Made by a program: the position numbers and the translations under genes. Of a stretch of 38,451 nt of DNA, positions 1 to 9,102 are shown piece by piece. Numbering within the stretch: position 1 is the stretch's first letter; each line of letters opens with the position of its first letter. Source of the stretch: Chitinophagaceae bacterium (lineage in GTDB: Bacteria > Bacteroidota > Bacteroidia > Chitinophagales > Chitinophagaceae); assembly GCA_013694745.1 (NCBI GenBank), contig JACDBU010000222.1, positions 1 through 38,451 on the forward strand, read 5' to 3'. The notes below the pieces were generated by a model that had not been told where the DNA came from, ran no database searches, and saw only the letters and a list, made by a program, of their open reading frames with translations.

Positions 1-503
1 GTTGTATTATTTCCCATCGCAGTAGACAAAATACCATTGGCAATTGTAGAATTTCCCATTGCAGTGGAATAATCACCGCTGGCATTTGTACCAATTCCCA
101 TTGCAGTGGAAGAACTACCACCAGCAGTTGTATTCGATCCCATTGCAGTGCAAGAACTCCCACTTGCAGTTGTATTCGATCCCATTGCAGAGGAATAATA
201 ACCCACATTGGCATCATCCCACTGAGTTCCATAAACGATGCCTGCACGGAAGGCAGATTTACCGGGATAAAACATTAACCTGCTGCCTGCACCAAGATTT
301 GGCACATAAGCAGGATAAGTTGCAGTACCTGTCACCAACAAACCTTTGGTTGAACTGGTGCCAACATCTACGTGTAACATGGCTGTTGGGTTAGATATAG
401 CGCCAGTGCTGTTAATGCCTACACTTTGTGCATAGCCATTCGACAAGCTCAGGATGACAAATGCAAAAATTAGAAGTGTAGTAAAGAATTGTTTTGTTTT
501 CAT
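1..503 (-). CDS. Secreted YadA-head-repeat protein, partial (3' end missing)
   Basis: Partial: ATG at 503-501, and the frame is open to the left edge. The first 25 or so residues are a signal peptide (MKTKQFFTTLLIFAFVILSL, ending near GYAQ). A region shared with the upstream neighbour follows (AMLHVDVGTSSTKGLLVTG, VPNLGAGSRLMFYPGK, GTQWDDANVG). After it come 14-residue repeats of the type TAMGSNTTASGxSS, the left-handed beta-roll repeat of YadA-like trimeric adhesin heads. Each repeat is 42 bp in the DNA. It starts 24 nt after the stop of the complete paralogue, so the two are probably co-transcribed. By analogy the missing C-terminus may carry an S74 chaperone domain, but this cannot be seen. 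Likely a trimeric surface or secreted fibre; ligand unknown. Confidence 0.8.
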   Translation of the reverse strand, partial: MKTKQFFTTLLIFAFVILSLSNGYAQSVGINSTGAISNPTAMLHVDVGTSSTKGLLVTGTATYPAYVPNLGAGSRLMFYPGKSAFRAGIVYGTQWDDANVGYYSSAMGSNTTASGSSCTAMGSNTTAGGSSSTAMGIGTNASGDYSTAMGNSTIANGILSTAMGNNT

Positions 504-527
504 AAAAATTTATTAATGATATTTTAA

Positions 528-1901
528 TTATTTTACCGCTACTGTTTCTTTAATAGCCTGTTTTAAGGCAAGCGTTTTTAATTGATCAAGACTTTGCGCA
601 ATTAATTTTTGTTGTTGATCAAACTGTGTTTGTAATCTTGCAACAGATTGCTTTAAATTTTCATTTTCTTTTTTTAATTCATCTACCTCAGCGACTTTTT
701 TATTAAGCACTGCATTTTGATTTTTTAATTCGTTAGTCCTTTTTTCCAATGCCTGTATAGCAGTCATATCAATGCCGATCATATCAATGGGGTTAACGGT
801 GGTATCGTTTCCGATGGTGCCAAATTTATCTTTGCCAAAAGCATTATAAAAGTCCTGCGCCATAATACCATAGTGTCTGTAAATTTTTGGGTCCTGTTGT
901 TTGTAATTCCATGAGGTAAAATTTATTTTAGCAATTTTTTGTAAAACATCTTCACCATCGAGCTGCTCAAAATTTTCTTTCCGGTTTTTATCGCAGATAC
1001 TTACCCATGCATTGCCATTATGTCCAATCTGCACACCCATACGTGGAGTTAGCGGCGTACCATCTCCGGTGGTTAATAAGTAATACCCATTATTAAACCT
1101 GGCAACGAATTCGTTATCTTTTCCTGAAAAAGTAATTCCTTCTCCGTTCGGATTATTATCGCCAATTATAAATGCACCTTGTTGTCCATTGGTATTTACA
1201 TCTGAACCCATTGCAGTAGAATAGATGCCACTTGCAGTTGTATTTGATCCCATTGAAGTTGATACAATACCACTTGCAGATGTATGTGATCCCAAAGCAG
1301 TGGATTCACGACCACTTGCATTTGTGAATATTCCCATTGCAATGGAATAATCACCACTAGCAATTGTTTCAGATCCCATAGCAATAGAAGTTCCTCCGTT
1401 AGCAGCGGATTTATATCCGATTGCAGTAGATCCAATACCTTTTGCAGTTGTTAAAAACCCCATTGCAGTAGCACCTGCAGAATTAATGCCGTCAGAATTA
1501 CCGGCATTCGTATAATACCCCACTGCAAATGAATAAGCCCCTGTAGCTGTTGTTCCATTCCCCATTGCAGTGGAAAAGGTGCCACTGGCAGTTGTATTAT
1601 ATCCCATTGCAGTGGAATAAAATCCCACATTGGCATCATCCCATTGGGTTCCACCAACATTGCCAGCACGGAATGCTGCTTTACCGGGATAAAACATTAA
1701 CCTACTGCCCGCACCAAGATTTGGCACAGTGCCACTTATAGCATTGCCGGTTACCAAGAAACCTTTGCTAGTGCTGGTACTTACATCTACATGTAGCATT
1801 GCACTTATGTCAGGTGTAGGAGTACCAATGCCCACCTGTGCGTTTGCTTGAGTAACAATAAGAATAATTGATAAGGTGGTTAATACATAAAACTTTTGCA
1901 T
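528..1901 (-). CDS. Secreted trimeric fibre protein: YadA-type head repeats plus S74 chaperone domain
   Basis: 457 residues, ATG start. Signal peptide about 1-22 (ends NAQ). Residues 30-92 form the module shared with the downstream paralogue. Residues 93-240 hold about ten 14-residue YadA-head repeats (STAMGSNTTASG type). Residues 288-380 match the C-terminal intramolecular chaperone of endosialidases (peptidase S74): CDKNRKENF at 303-311, then TSWNYK and IRHYG-like YRHYGIMAQDFYNAFG. Residues 381-440 are a leucine/lysine-rich coiled coil. In S74 domains a Ser-Asp bond is cut by a Ser/Lys dyad; here C303 replaces the Ser while D304 and K308 keep their spacing. The family trimerises the fibre and then may release the chaperone. 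Role here is inferred to be a trimeric surface fibre; ligand unknown. Confidence 0.85.
   Translation of the reverse strand: MQKFYVLTTLSIILIVTQANAQVGIGTPTPDISAMLHVDVSTSTSKGFLVTGNAISGTVPNLGAGSRLMFYPGKAAFRAGNVGGTQWDDANVGFYSTAMGYNTTASGTFSTAMGNGTTATGAYSFAVGYYTNAGNSDGINSAGATAMGFLTTAKGIGSTAIGYKSAANGGTSIAMGSETIASGDYSIAMGIFTNASGRESTALGSHTSASGIVSTSMGSNTTASGIYSTAMGSDVNTNGQQGAFIIGDNNPNGEGITFSGKDNEFVARFNNGYYLLTTGDGTPLTPRMGVQIGHNGNAWVSICDKNRKENFEQLDGEDVLQKIAKINFTSWNYKQQDPKIYRHYGIMAQDFYNAFGKDKFGTIGNDTTVNPIDMIGIDMTAIQALEKRTNELKNQNAVLNKKVAEVDELKKENENLKQSVARLQTQFDQQQKLIAQSLDQLKTLALKQAIKETVAVK
1195..1625 (-). repeat. 42-bp coding repeats (YadA-head beta-roll)
   Basis: The sequence ATTCCCATTGCAGT or a close variant recurs on the plus strand, mostly 42 bp apart, where the minus strand encodes TAMG-type turns. 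The same unit recurs at 1-190 in the paralogue. The repeats are in frame and diverged, with longer units near 1440-1520. The periodicity explains several open antisense and alternate frames here. Confidence 0.8.
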
Positions 1902-2279
1902 AAAATATTTTTTACAGGTTATACACTAATTGTTGAAATTAACTCTTCTCTTATTTCGAAAAATTGTAAATGAGTGAGCAGTAATTTTGAATATGTAGAA
2001 TAACCACCAGAAAGTGTAGAGGGAATAAAGTTTAAGAAATAAAAACCTTCATTATTGCAGGTTACATAAATAACATTTATCATACTTTGATTACAGTTAC
2101 CTGAAGTTCTTACAACAGGGCTAACCTTGCTTTTATTATCCTTATCAACCATACGCAAACGGAAATAATTATTTTGGCTTTTTTTCCCCCAGCCAATTAC
2201 TTTTCCAAAAAAGAATCCCTTCCTTTACTGTATATTTTATTATTTATTTTGAAGCTGGCTATTTCTTACTTTTAAGAAA
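1902..2279. other. Divergent intergenic region with one doubtful short frame
   Basis: This 378-bp gap separates the divergent fibre and alpha-galactosidase genes and should hold both promoters. I see no clean TAnnTTTG box. A perfect 6-bp inverted repeat, TTGGCT / AGCCAA, lies at 2174-2179 and 2191-2196. A 77-codon minus-strand frame (ATG at 2152, stop at 1919) includes SVIYVT-like and FYFLNFIPST stretches but has no recognisable domain or signal peptide and sits just upstream of the fibre gene. It may be chance, a gene remnant or a small gene; I do not call it. Confidence 0.3.
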
Positions 2280-4484
2280 ATGAAAATATTTCTTTTCCTA
2301 TCTTTTCTTTGTATTGCATCCCTATTACAGGCACAGGATAAAATCATACTTGCAGATCCTGAATTCATAACGGGTAATAATGATCACTGGAAAGATATTT
2401 CATTCGATGATTCAAAATGGAAGACTATCCGGCCGAATATTTTATGGGAACCCCAGGGATATCCTGACTACAATGGCTACGCCTGGTACCGGTTTCATTT
2501 TAGGCTGCCATCATCTTTAAAAGACAATTCTTTCCTGAAAGATTCGCTCAGGATATTTCTTGCAAAAATTGATGATGCTGATGAAACATTTTTAAATGGA
2601 GAAAAGATCGGTGCAACAGGAAGTATGCCGGAAGATAAAGAAGGATACATTGGAGCCTACAATGTTACCAGGGAGTACCACGTTGCAACGGCCAGTAAAT
2701 TTTTGCGATGGGATAAAGAAAATGTGCTCGCCGTTAAAGTGTACGATGGTGGTGGCGGAGGTGGAATGTATGGTGGCCATCCTTATATCGATATGATCGA
2801 TATCATTGATGCAATTTCTTTAACATTACAACATGCAGTTGAAAAAAATGAAGTGAGTGTGATCATAACCAACCAGCTGGGAATAAATATAAACGGGAAC
2901 CTGCATCTCCAAATCAAAGACCGTAAAAACAACAGGACCATTTTAAATAAAAACATTTCTCTTGTTCTTTCACCTTTAAAAAGCGCTTATAAAAATATTG
3001 AAGTGCCGGAGGGTGAAATGGAATTAAGTATTTCTTTCAAAGAAAAAAATACCGGTAAAATTAAAAGCCTGGTTTATGTAATGCCGTACATACTTACCCC
3101 TTTGCCAGGTGATGTACCCCGCATTAACGGAGCCAAAATATTTGGTGTAAGACCCGGATCACCTTTCCTTTTTAAAATTCCGGTAACCGGGAAAAAGCCC
3201 TTACTGTACCATGTTGATAATTTGCCTGCAGGCTTGCAGGTGGATGCGGCAACCGGGATCATAACCGGCACATTATCAAACCGGGGAGAATATAAAACAC
3301 AGGTAACGGTTACTAATAACGCTGGTAAAGCAGCACGGGAATTTACCATAATAGTGGGGGAGCATTTATCGCTAACACCGCCGATGGGCTGGAATAGCTG
3401 GAATTGCTGGGGCCTCAGCGTTAGTGCGGAAAAAGTAAAAAGCTCAGCCCAGGCTTTAATAGACAAGGGATTGGCAGATCACGGATGGAGCTTCATGAAT
3501 ATTGATGATGGATGGGAAGCAGAAAAGCGCAGCGCAGACAGCAGCATATATGCAAATGAAAAATTTCCTGATATGAAAGACCTGGGAAACTGGCTGCATG
3601 CAAAAGGATTAAAATTTGGAATATATTCTTCGCCAGGCACACAAACATGTGGTGGATATTCAGGCTCGTACAAAAATGAAGTGAGTGATGCAAATACGTA
3701 TTCGGGTTGGGGAATTGATTATTTAAAATACGATTGGTGCAGCTATGATGAGGTTTATAAAAAAGAAGGTGACACAACTTTAGCTGCCTACATGAAACCA
3801 TATCGTGTAATGCAACAAGCATTAAAAATACAACCCCGCGATATAAATTATAGCCTTTGCCAGTATGGAATGAAAGACGTGTGGAAATGGGGAAACCAGG
3901 TAAGTGGAAATAGCTGGAGAACTACGGGTGATATTGAAGATACCTGGGAAAGTCTTAGCAGTATTGGATTTAACCAGGATAAACTTTTTTCTTATGCGGC
4001 ACCGGGCCATTGGAATGATCCGGATATGTTGATCGTAGGGCAGGTTGGCTGGGGGAAACCACACCCAACAAGGCTTACGCCCGACGAACAGTATACCCAC
4101 ATAAGCTTGTGGTGTTTGTTATCTTCCCCCCTACTTATTGGATGCGATATCAGTAAACTTGATGATTTCACTTTAAATTTATTGAGCAATGATGAAGTAC
4201 TAGCCGTTAACCAGGACGTATTGGGAAAACAAGCCAGGCGAATAAAGCGAACAGCCACTTATCAAATATGGCTGAAGGAACTGGAAGATGGAAGTAAAGC
4301 GATCGGGATTTTTAACCTGGGCGAAACATACCAAACTGTTTCTGTAAACTGGCATGAGTTTGGAATTTCTGACAATGAAAAAGTAAGGGATCTATGGCGG
4401 CAAAAAGACCTTGGATTTTTTAAAAATAATTTCATCTCTAACGTTGCTCCTCATGGTGTGAAGTTTATAAAAATTTGGAAATAA
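2280..4484 (+). CDS. Secreted alpha-galactosidase, GH27 family
   Basis: 734 residues, ATG start. Signal peptide about 1-19 (ends LLQAQ). Residues 20-180 resemble a galactose-binding jelly roll (DDSKWKTI, YAWYRFHF, LNGEKIG). Residues 285-358 look like a cadherin-like putative Ig domain (LPAGLQVDAATGIITGTL). The catalytic GH27 barrel begins at 366 with TPPMGWNSWNCWG. The nucleophile should be D485 in YLKYDWC and the acid/base D551 in WRTTGDIEDTW; GHWNDPDMLIVG follows at 576-587. A C-terminal beta domain ends the protein. The expected reaction is hydrolysis of terminal alpha-galactosides from galacto-oligosaccharides or plant polymers in the periplasm or outside. It stands alone, with no SusC/D pair in view. 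Substrate is inferred from family only; alpha-N-acetylgalactosaminidase is the main alternative. Confidence 0.9.
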   Translation: MKIFLFLSFLCIASLLQAQDKIILADPEFITGNNDHWKDISFDDSKWKTIRPNILWEPQGYPDYNGYAWYRFHFRLPSSLKDNSFLKDSLRIFLAKIDDADETFLNGEKIGATGSMPEDKEGYIGAYNVTREYHVATASKFLRWDKENVLAVKVYDGGGGGGMYGGHPYIDMIDIIDAISLTLQHAVEKNEVSVIITNQLGININGNLHLQIKDRKNNRTILNKNISLVLSPLKSAYKNIEVPEGEMELSISFKEKNTGKIKSLVYVMPYILTPLPGDVPRINGAKIFGVRPGSPFLFKIPVTGKKPLLYHVDNLPAGLQVDAATGIITGTLSNRGEYKTQVTVTNNAGKAAREFTIIVGEHLSLTPPMGWNSWNCWGLSVSAEKVKSSAQALIDKGLADHGWSFMNIDDGWEAEKRSADSSIYANEKFPDMKDLGNWLHAKGLKFGIYSSPGTQTCGGYSGSYKNEVSDANTYSGWGIDYLKYDWCSYDEVYKKEGDTTLAAYMKPYRVMQQALKIQPRDINYSLCQYGMKDVWKWGNQVSGNSWRTTGDIEDTWESLSSIGFNQDKLFSYAAPGHWNDPDMLIVGQVGWGKPHPTRLTPDEQYTHISLWCLLSSPLLIGCDISKLDDFTLNLLSNDEVLAVNQDVLGKQARRIKRTATYQIWLKELEDGSKAIGIFNLGETYQTVSVNWHEFGISDNEKVRDLWRQKDLGFFKNNFISNVAPHGVKFIKIWK

Positions 4485-4492
4485 ATAAACCC

Positions 4493-4532
4493 GTTCTAAA
4501 CCTTTTGGAAAGTTTAGAACTTCCCAAAAGTT
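4493..4532. terminator. Overlapping hairpins after the alpha-galactosidase gene
   Basis: GTTCTAAAC (4493-4501) pairs perfectly with GTTTAGAAC (4512-4520). A competing, longer imperfect stem pairs AACCTTTTGGAAAGTT (4499-4514) with AACTTCCCAAAAGTT (4518-4532) around a 3-nt loop. The folds exclude each other in part. No U-tract follows on the plus strand, so it may be an atypical terminator or a dispersed palindromic element. Confidence 0.45.
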
Positions 4533-4555
4533 GAACCTGTTATATTAAAATAAAA

Positions 4556-4579
4556 AAAGAGAGAATCGCTTCTCTCTTT
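4556..4579 (-). terminator. Rho-independent terminator of the atp operon
   Basis: A perfect 10-bp stem AAAGAGAGAA / TTCTCTCTTT with loop TCGC. Read on the minus strand it lies 23 nt after the atpA stop and is followed by a run of T residues (4558-4552) and more T-rich sequence, the classic intrinsic terminator layout. Confidence 0.85.
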
Positions 4580-4602
4580 AATAAAATATTATTTTAAAAA
4601 TT

Positions 4603-6183
4603 TTATGATTTGTACTGGTGCATTATTTCCTGTGCCAGGGCAGTCATCTTTTTAATACCGTCTTCCGGCAAATTACCTTTTTTAAATTCGGCTAAAATTT
4701 CAGGATACTTGCTATCCATCTGCATTAAAAATTGTTCTTCAAATTCTTTCACATGTTTTACCGGAATAGAACTTATTAGTCCATTTGTTCCAAGATAGAT
4801 CATGGCAACCTGCTTCTCAACAGCGTAAGGTGAAAACTGTGGCTGTTTCAGTATTTCAACATTCCTTGAACCTTTATCCAATACAGATTTTGTTGCAGCA
4901 TCAAGGTCACCACCAAATTTTGAAAACGCTTCCAGCTCGCGGTATAATGCCTGGTCGAGCTTTAAAGTACCCGCCACTTTTTTCATTGATTTTATTTGTG
5001 CATTACCACCCACACGGCTCACAGAAATACCAACGTTAATAGCAGGACGTATACCCGCATTAAAAAGGTTTCCTTCTAAGAATATTTGTCCGTCGGTAAT
5101 GGAGATCACATTTGTAGGGATGTACGCAGATACGTCACCCGCCTGGGTTTCAATGATAGGAAGTGCCGTTAAAGATCCACCGCCTTTTACTAAGTGTTTT
5201 ATTGATTCAGGCAGGTCATTCATCTTCTGTGCTATCTCATCTTTGGAAATAATTTTTGCAGATCTTTCCAGTAAGCGGCTATGCAAGTAAAATACATCAC
5301 CAGGGTAAGCTTCACGGCCCGGAGGTCTTCTAAGTAAAAGAGAAACTTCACGATAAGCAACGGCCTGCTTTGAAAGATCATCATAAATGATCAAAGCCGC
5401 ACGGCCCGTATCCCTGAAAAATTCGCCCAGTGCAGCGCCTGCAAACGGTGCGTAGAACTGCAATGGTGCAGGATCAGAAGCTGATGCAGCAACAATGGTT
5501 GTATATTCCATTGCGTCATTTTCCTGCAATGTTTTCATCACCTGTGCAATGGTAGAAGCCTTTTGACCGATGGCAACATATATGCAATAAACGGGTTTAC
5601 CCGCTTTAAAAAATTCTTTTTGATTGATGATTGTATCAACGCAGATCGCACTCTTGCCGGTTTGACGGTCACCGATTACCAACTCTCTTTGTCCGCGGCC
5701 GATGGGGATCATTGCATCAATTGCTTTGATACCCGTTTGCAACGGTTCTTTAACGGGCTCTCTAAAAATTACACCGGGTGCTTTGCGCTCCAATGGCATT
5801 TCGTAGAGTTCACCAGTAATAGGGCCTTTGCCATCAATAGGTTCACCAAGTGTATTAATAACACGCCCTGCTAATCCATCTCCTACTTTTATGGAGGCAA
5901 TTTTGCCGGTACGGCGAACTGAGGCGCCTTCTTTGATATCACCGCTATCACCCATTAACACCACACCCACATTGTCTTCTTCAAGATTGAGTGCGATGGC
6001 TTTTACTCCATTTTCAAATTCTACGAGCTCTCCGGAACTAACATTGTTTAATCCGTACACACGTGCAATACCATCTCCTACCTGCAGCACCGTACCTACT
6101 TCTTCAAGGTTTGCCTCAACATTAAAATTGCTTAGTTGCTGACGAAGGATCGCCGAAATTTCATCAGGTTTAATATCAGCCAT
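4603..6183 (-). CDS. atpA: ATP synthase F1 subunit alpha
   Basis: 526 residues, ATG start, full family length. It is the non-catalytic nucleotide-binding subunit of the F1 head that alternates with beta on the cytoplasmic face. Visible: N-terminal beta barrel ([11 protein letters not shown]), P-loop GDRQTGKS at 171-178, [10 protein letters not shown] at 360-369, and [10 protein letters not shown] at 387-396 with R390, the arginine finger reaching into the beta active site. The stretch before [15 protein letters not shown] is longer than in E. coli, a usual Bacteroidota feature. It is the last gene of atpB-E-F-H-A, 39 nt after atpH, followed by a strong terminator. The gamma gene that commonly follows alpha is absent; beta and epsilon are usually encoded elsewhere in this phylum. 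Confidence 0.98.
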   Translation of the reverse strand: MADIKPDEISAILRQQLSNFNVEANLEEVGTVLQVGDGIARVYGLNNVSSGELVEFENGVKAIALNLEEDNVGVVLMGDSGDIKEGASVRRTGKIASIKVGDGLAGRVINTLGEPIDGKGPITGELYEMPLERKAPGVIFREPVKEPLQTGIKAIDAMIPIGRGQRELVIGDRQTGKSAICVDTIINQKEFFKAGKPVYCIYVAIGQKASTIAQVMKTLQENDAMEYTTIVAASASDPAPLQFYAPFAGAALGEFFRDTGRAALIIYDDLSKQAVAYREVSLLLRRPPGREAYPGDVFYLHSRLLERSAKIISKDEIAQKMNDLPESIKHLVKGGGSLTALPIIETQAGDVSAYIPTNVISITDGQIFLEGNLFNAGIRPAINVGISVSRVGGNAQIKSMKKVAGTLKLDQALYRELEAFSKFGGDLDAATKSVLDKGSRNVEILKQPQFSPYAVEKQVAMIYLGTNGLISSIPVKHVKEFEEQFLMQMDSKYPEILAEFKKGNLPEDGIKKMTALAQEIMHQYKS

Positions 6184-6222
6184 AAAAAATATTTTATTTT
6201 TAAAATAATAATTTGCGGATCT

Positions 6223-6786
6223 CTACCTTAGCCTGTGTAGATAATCATTGTTCATAAATTGCTTCTTAATATCCCGGAGATCCCTTTGTATACTGGTATC
6301 TACCAGTTTGCCTTCCATTTCCAACACAAATCCCCCGATCAGTTTTTCATTAACCGCGGTTTCCAATTCAATATTTTTTGTGTCCTCTGCAGATTGTATT
6401 TTTTCTATAAACGCCTCTTTCATTTCTTCACTCATCGCTTCAGCTGTTGTGATCTTTACTTTGTGAATACCTTTTACCTGGTTGTATTGCGCAATGAATG
6501 AAGTAATAATTTCAGGCAGGTTTGATTCACGATTTTTAACCCCAAGCAATTTTATAAATGCGCCGGTAAGCTCGCCTACCCGGCCTTTTGTTATTGATTC
6601 AATGATTTTATTTTTTTTATCTTCGGGTATTATCGGGCTTCGAAGTACAGCAGTAAAATCAGGATTTCCTTTACAAACCGCTTGCAAAAACTTCATCTCA
6701 TTATTTACCTCGTCTAACTGGTTGCGTTCTGTTGCCAGGTCAATTAAACTTTTTGCGTACCGTATTGCTAAACGTGGATTGTTCAT
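6223..6786 (-). CDS. atpH: ATP synthase F1 subunit delta (OSCP)
   Basis: 187 residues, ATG start, slightly over the usual 175-180. Delta caps F1 and joins it to the peripheral b stalk. Visible: NPRLAIRYAKSLIDLA at the N-terminus, the typical first helix of the six-helix bundle; a central SPIIPEDKKNKII segment; and near the C-terminus ELETAVNEKLIGGFVLEMEGK followed by DTSIQRDLRDIKKQF, the family signature. It sits between atpF and atpA. The 154-nt gap from the atpF stop is unusually long for this operon and holds an inverted pair of GC-rich palindromes. Only 39 nt separate it from atpA. Confidence 0.96.
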   Translation of the reverse strand: MNNPRLAIRYAKSLIDLATERNQLDEVNNEMKFLQAVCKGNPDFTAVLRSPIIPEDKKNKIIESITKGRVGELTGAFIKLLGVKNRESNLPEIITSFIAQYNQVKGIHKVKITTAEAMSEEMKEAFIEKIQSAEDTKNIELETAVNEKLIGGFVLEMEGKLVDTSIQRDLRDIKKQFMNNDYLHRLR

Positions 6787-6790
6787 AACT

Positions 6791-6940
6791 AAAGCCCCTA
6801 AATCCCCGAAGGGGACTTTGAAAATTCTTTATAATTTAAAAAATATTTTTTCATTCTTAATTTCGTCTATTTCCTTTTTTATGCTTACCAACTCAGCATA
6901 GTCTTACTTAGTTCTCCCTTCGGGGAAGTAGAGGAGCTTA
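6791..6940. repeat. REPIN-like inverted pair of palindromes
   Basis: Copy 1 (6791-6827) contains AAAGCCCCTAAATCCCCGAA then GGGGACTTTG. Copy 2 (6903-6940), read on the minus strand, contains TAAGCTCCTCTACTTCCCCG then AAGGGAGAACTAAG. Both share the core CCCCGAAGGG with a 3-nt loop and the flank AAGCnCCT, in opposite orientation about 75 nt apart. The arms could fold into one long hairpin. It fills the atpF-atpH gap. REP-type elements often have this doublet form; copy number elsewhere is not visible here. Confidence 0.6.
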
Positions 6941-7435
6941 TTAATTCAGTTTTACAGAATCAGCCAGTTGTTTAATATACTTTTCCTGTTCTTCTTTATT
7001 GCTTAGTTCGCGGCGCAATATTTTTTCACTTACTTCTACTACCAAATTTCCCACCTGGTTCTTAAGATCTGTAATGGCAGCCATCTTCTGCATGTTTATG
7101 GCAGATTGCGCGTCAGCAATGATCTTATTGGTTTCGATCTTTGCCTGCTCTTTTGCTTCGCCAATAATTTTATCTTTCGTTTCCTTTGCTTCTTTAAGCA
7201 TTTGCGCTCTTTCTTCACGAGCTTTTACCAGCAAGGCCTCATTTTCACTTTTCATAAGAGCCATTTCAGCTTTTATTTTTTCTGCGGTTGCCAGCGAATC
7301 AGCGATCCCTTTTTCACGTTGATTCAATGAATTGAGAATGGGCTTCCAGGCAAATTTCTTAAGAATAAGGAAAACGATTATAAAGGAAAGTAGTGTCCAG
7401 AATATCAATCCAAATCCGGGTGTGAGTAATTGCAT
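6941..7435 (-). CDS. atpF: ATP synthase Fo subunit b
   Basis: 164 residues, ATG start, usual family length. The b dimer is the peripheral stalk that holds F1 still against the rotor. Visible: short N-terminus with TPGFGLIFWTLLSFIIVFLI, one membrane helix at about 8-27, then KKFAWKPILNSLNQREKGI and a long charged helix rich in Ala, Lys and Glu through about residue 150, ending near KYIKQLADSVKLN. One gene copy of ordinary form, so a b2 homodimer is expected. It lies 168 nt after atpE and 154 nt before atpH; both gaps are long for an atp operon and carry dyad-symmetric sequence. Confidence 0.97.
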   Translation of the reverse strand: MQLLTPGFGLIFWTLLSFIIVFLILKKFAWKPILNSLNQREKGIADSLATAEKIKAEMALMKSENEALLVKAREERAQMLKEAKETKDKIIGEAKEQAKIETNKIIADAQSAINMQKMAAITDLKNQVGNLVVEVSEKILRRELSNKEEQEKYIKQLADSVKLN

Positions 7436-7603
7436 TGTGAGCGATTAAATAGTTAAAAAGTTTAATTTTTTAATCAGATGATTAAACTTGTATGCTGATA
7501 AATGAACAACAGTACAAGTGAGTGACACAACGAAGATGCCATGAAAAACATATGCTGGTCACAAAATTGTAACTGGTACAGTCCCGAAAATTACTTTTCA
7601 GTC
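7436..7603. other. Long atpE-atpF spacer with dyad symmetry
   Basis: This 168-bp non-coding spacer holds a perfect 8-bp palindrome TTTAATCA-GA-TGATTAAA near 7473-7490, overlapping a second possible stem AGTTTAAT / ATTAAACT. Further left-to-right is a moderately GC-rich block (about 7508-7587) with GTGAC / GTCAC dyads. The only minus-strand frame is 25 codons and is not convincing. It may be RNA processing sites or a dispersed element. Confidence 0.35.
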
Positions 7604-9026
<1,423 letters not shown>

Positions 9027-9045
9027 ACTTCTCCTAAATTTGCCG

Positions 9046-9053
9046 CAAAGATA
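9046..9053 (-). promoter_or_regulatory. Candidate atp operon promoter, -7 box
   Basis: TATCTTTG on the minus strand matches the Bacteroidota -7 consensus TAnnTTTG exactly. It lies 19 nt upstream of the atpB ATG, with AGGAG between. No clear TTG is seen at the -33 position. Confidence 0.5.
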
Positions 9054-9102
9054 AGGATGGACAGGGAAAATTAAAAATCAGAGTTAAGAAATAAGTCCGT
9101 TT

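Noticed and set aside
59-394. Open plus-strand frame of 111 codons (and similar frames at 1196-1669)
   Set aside because: Antisense or alternate frames created by the 42-bp coding repeats; composition is low in complexity and the true genes are on the minus strand.
1-1625. Regular direct repeats resembling a repeat array or CRISPR
   Set aside because: The 42-bp units are in-frame coding repeats for 14-residue beta-roll turns, diverged between copies, with no unique spacers.
7490-7567. 25-codon minus-strand frame in the atpE-atpF spacer
   Set aside because: Too short, no start signal and hydrophobic only by composition; treated as spacer.
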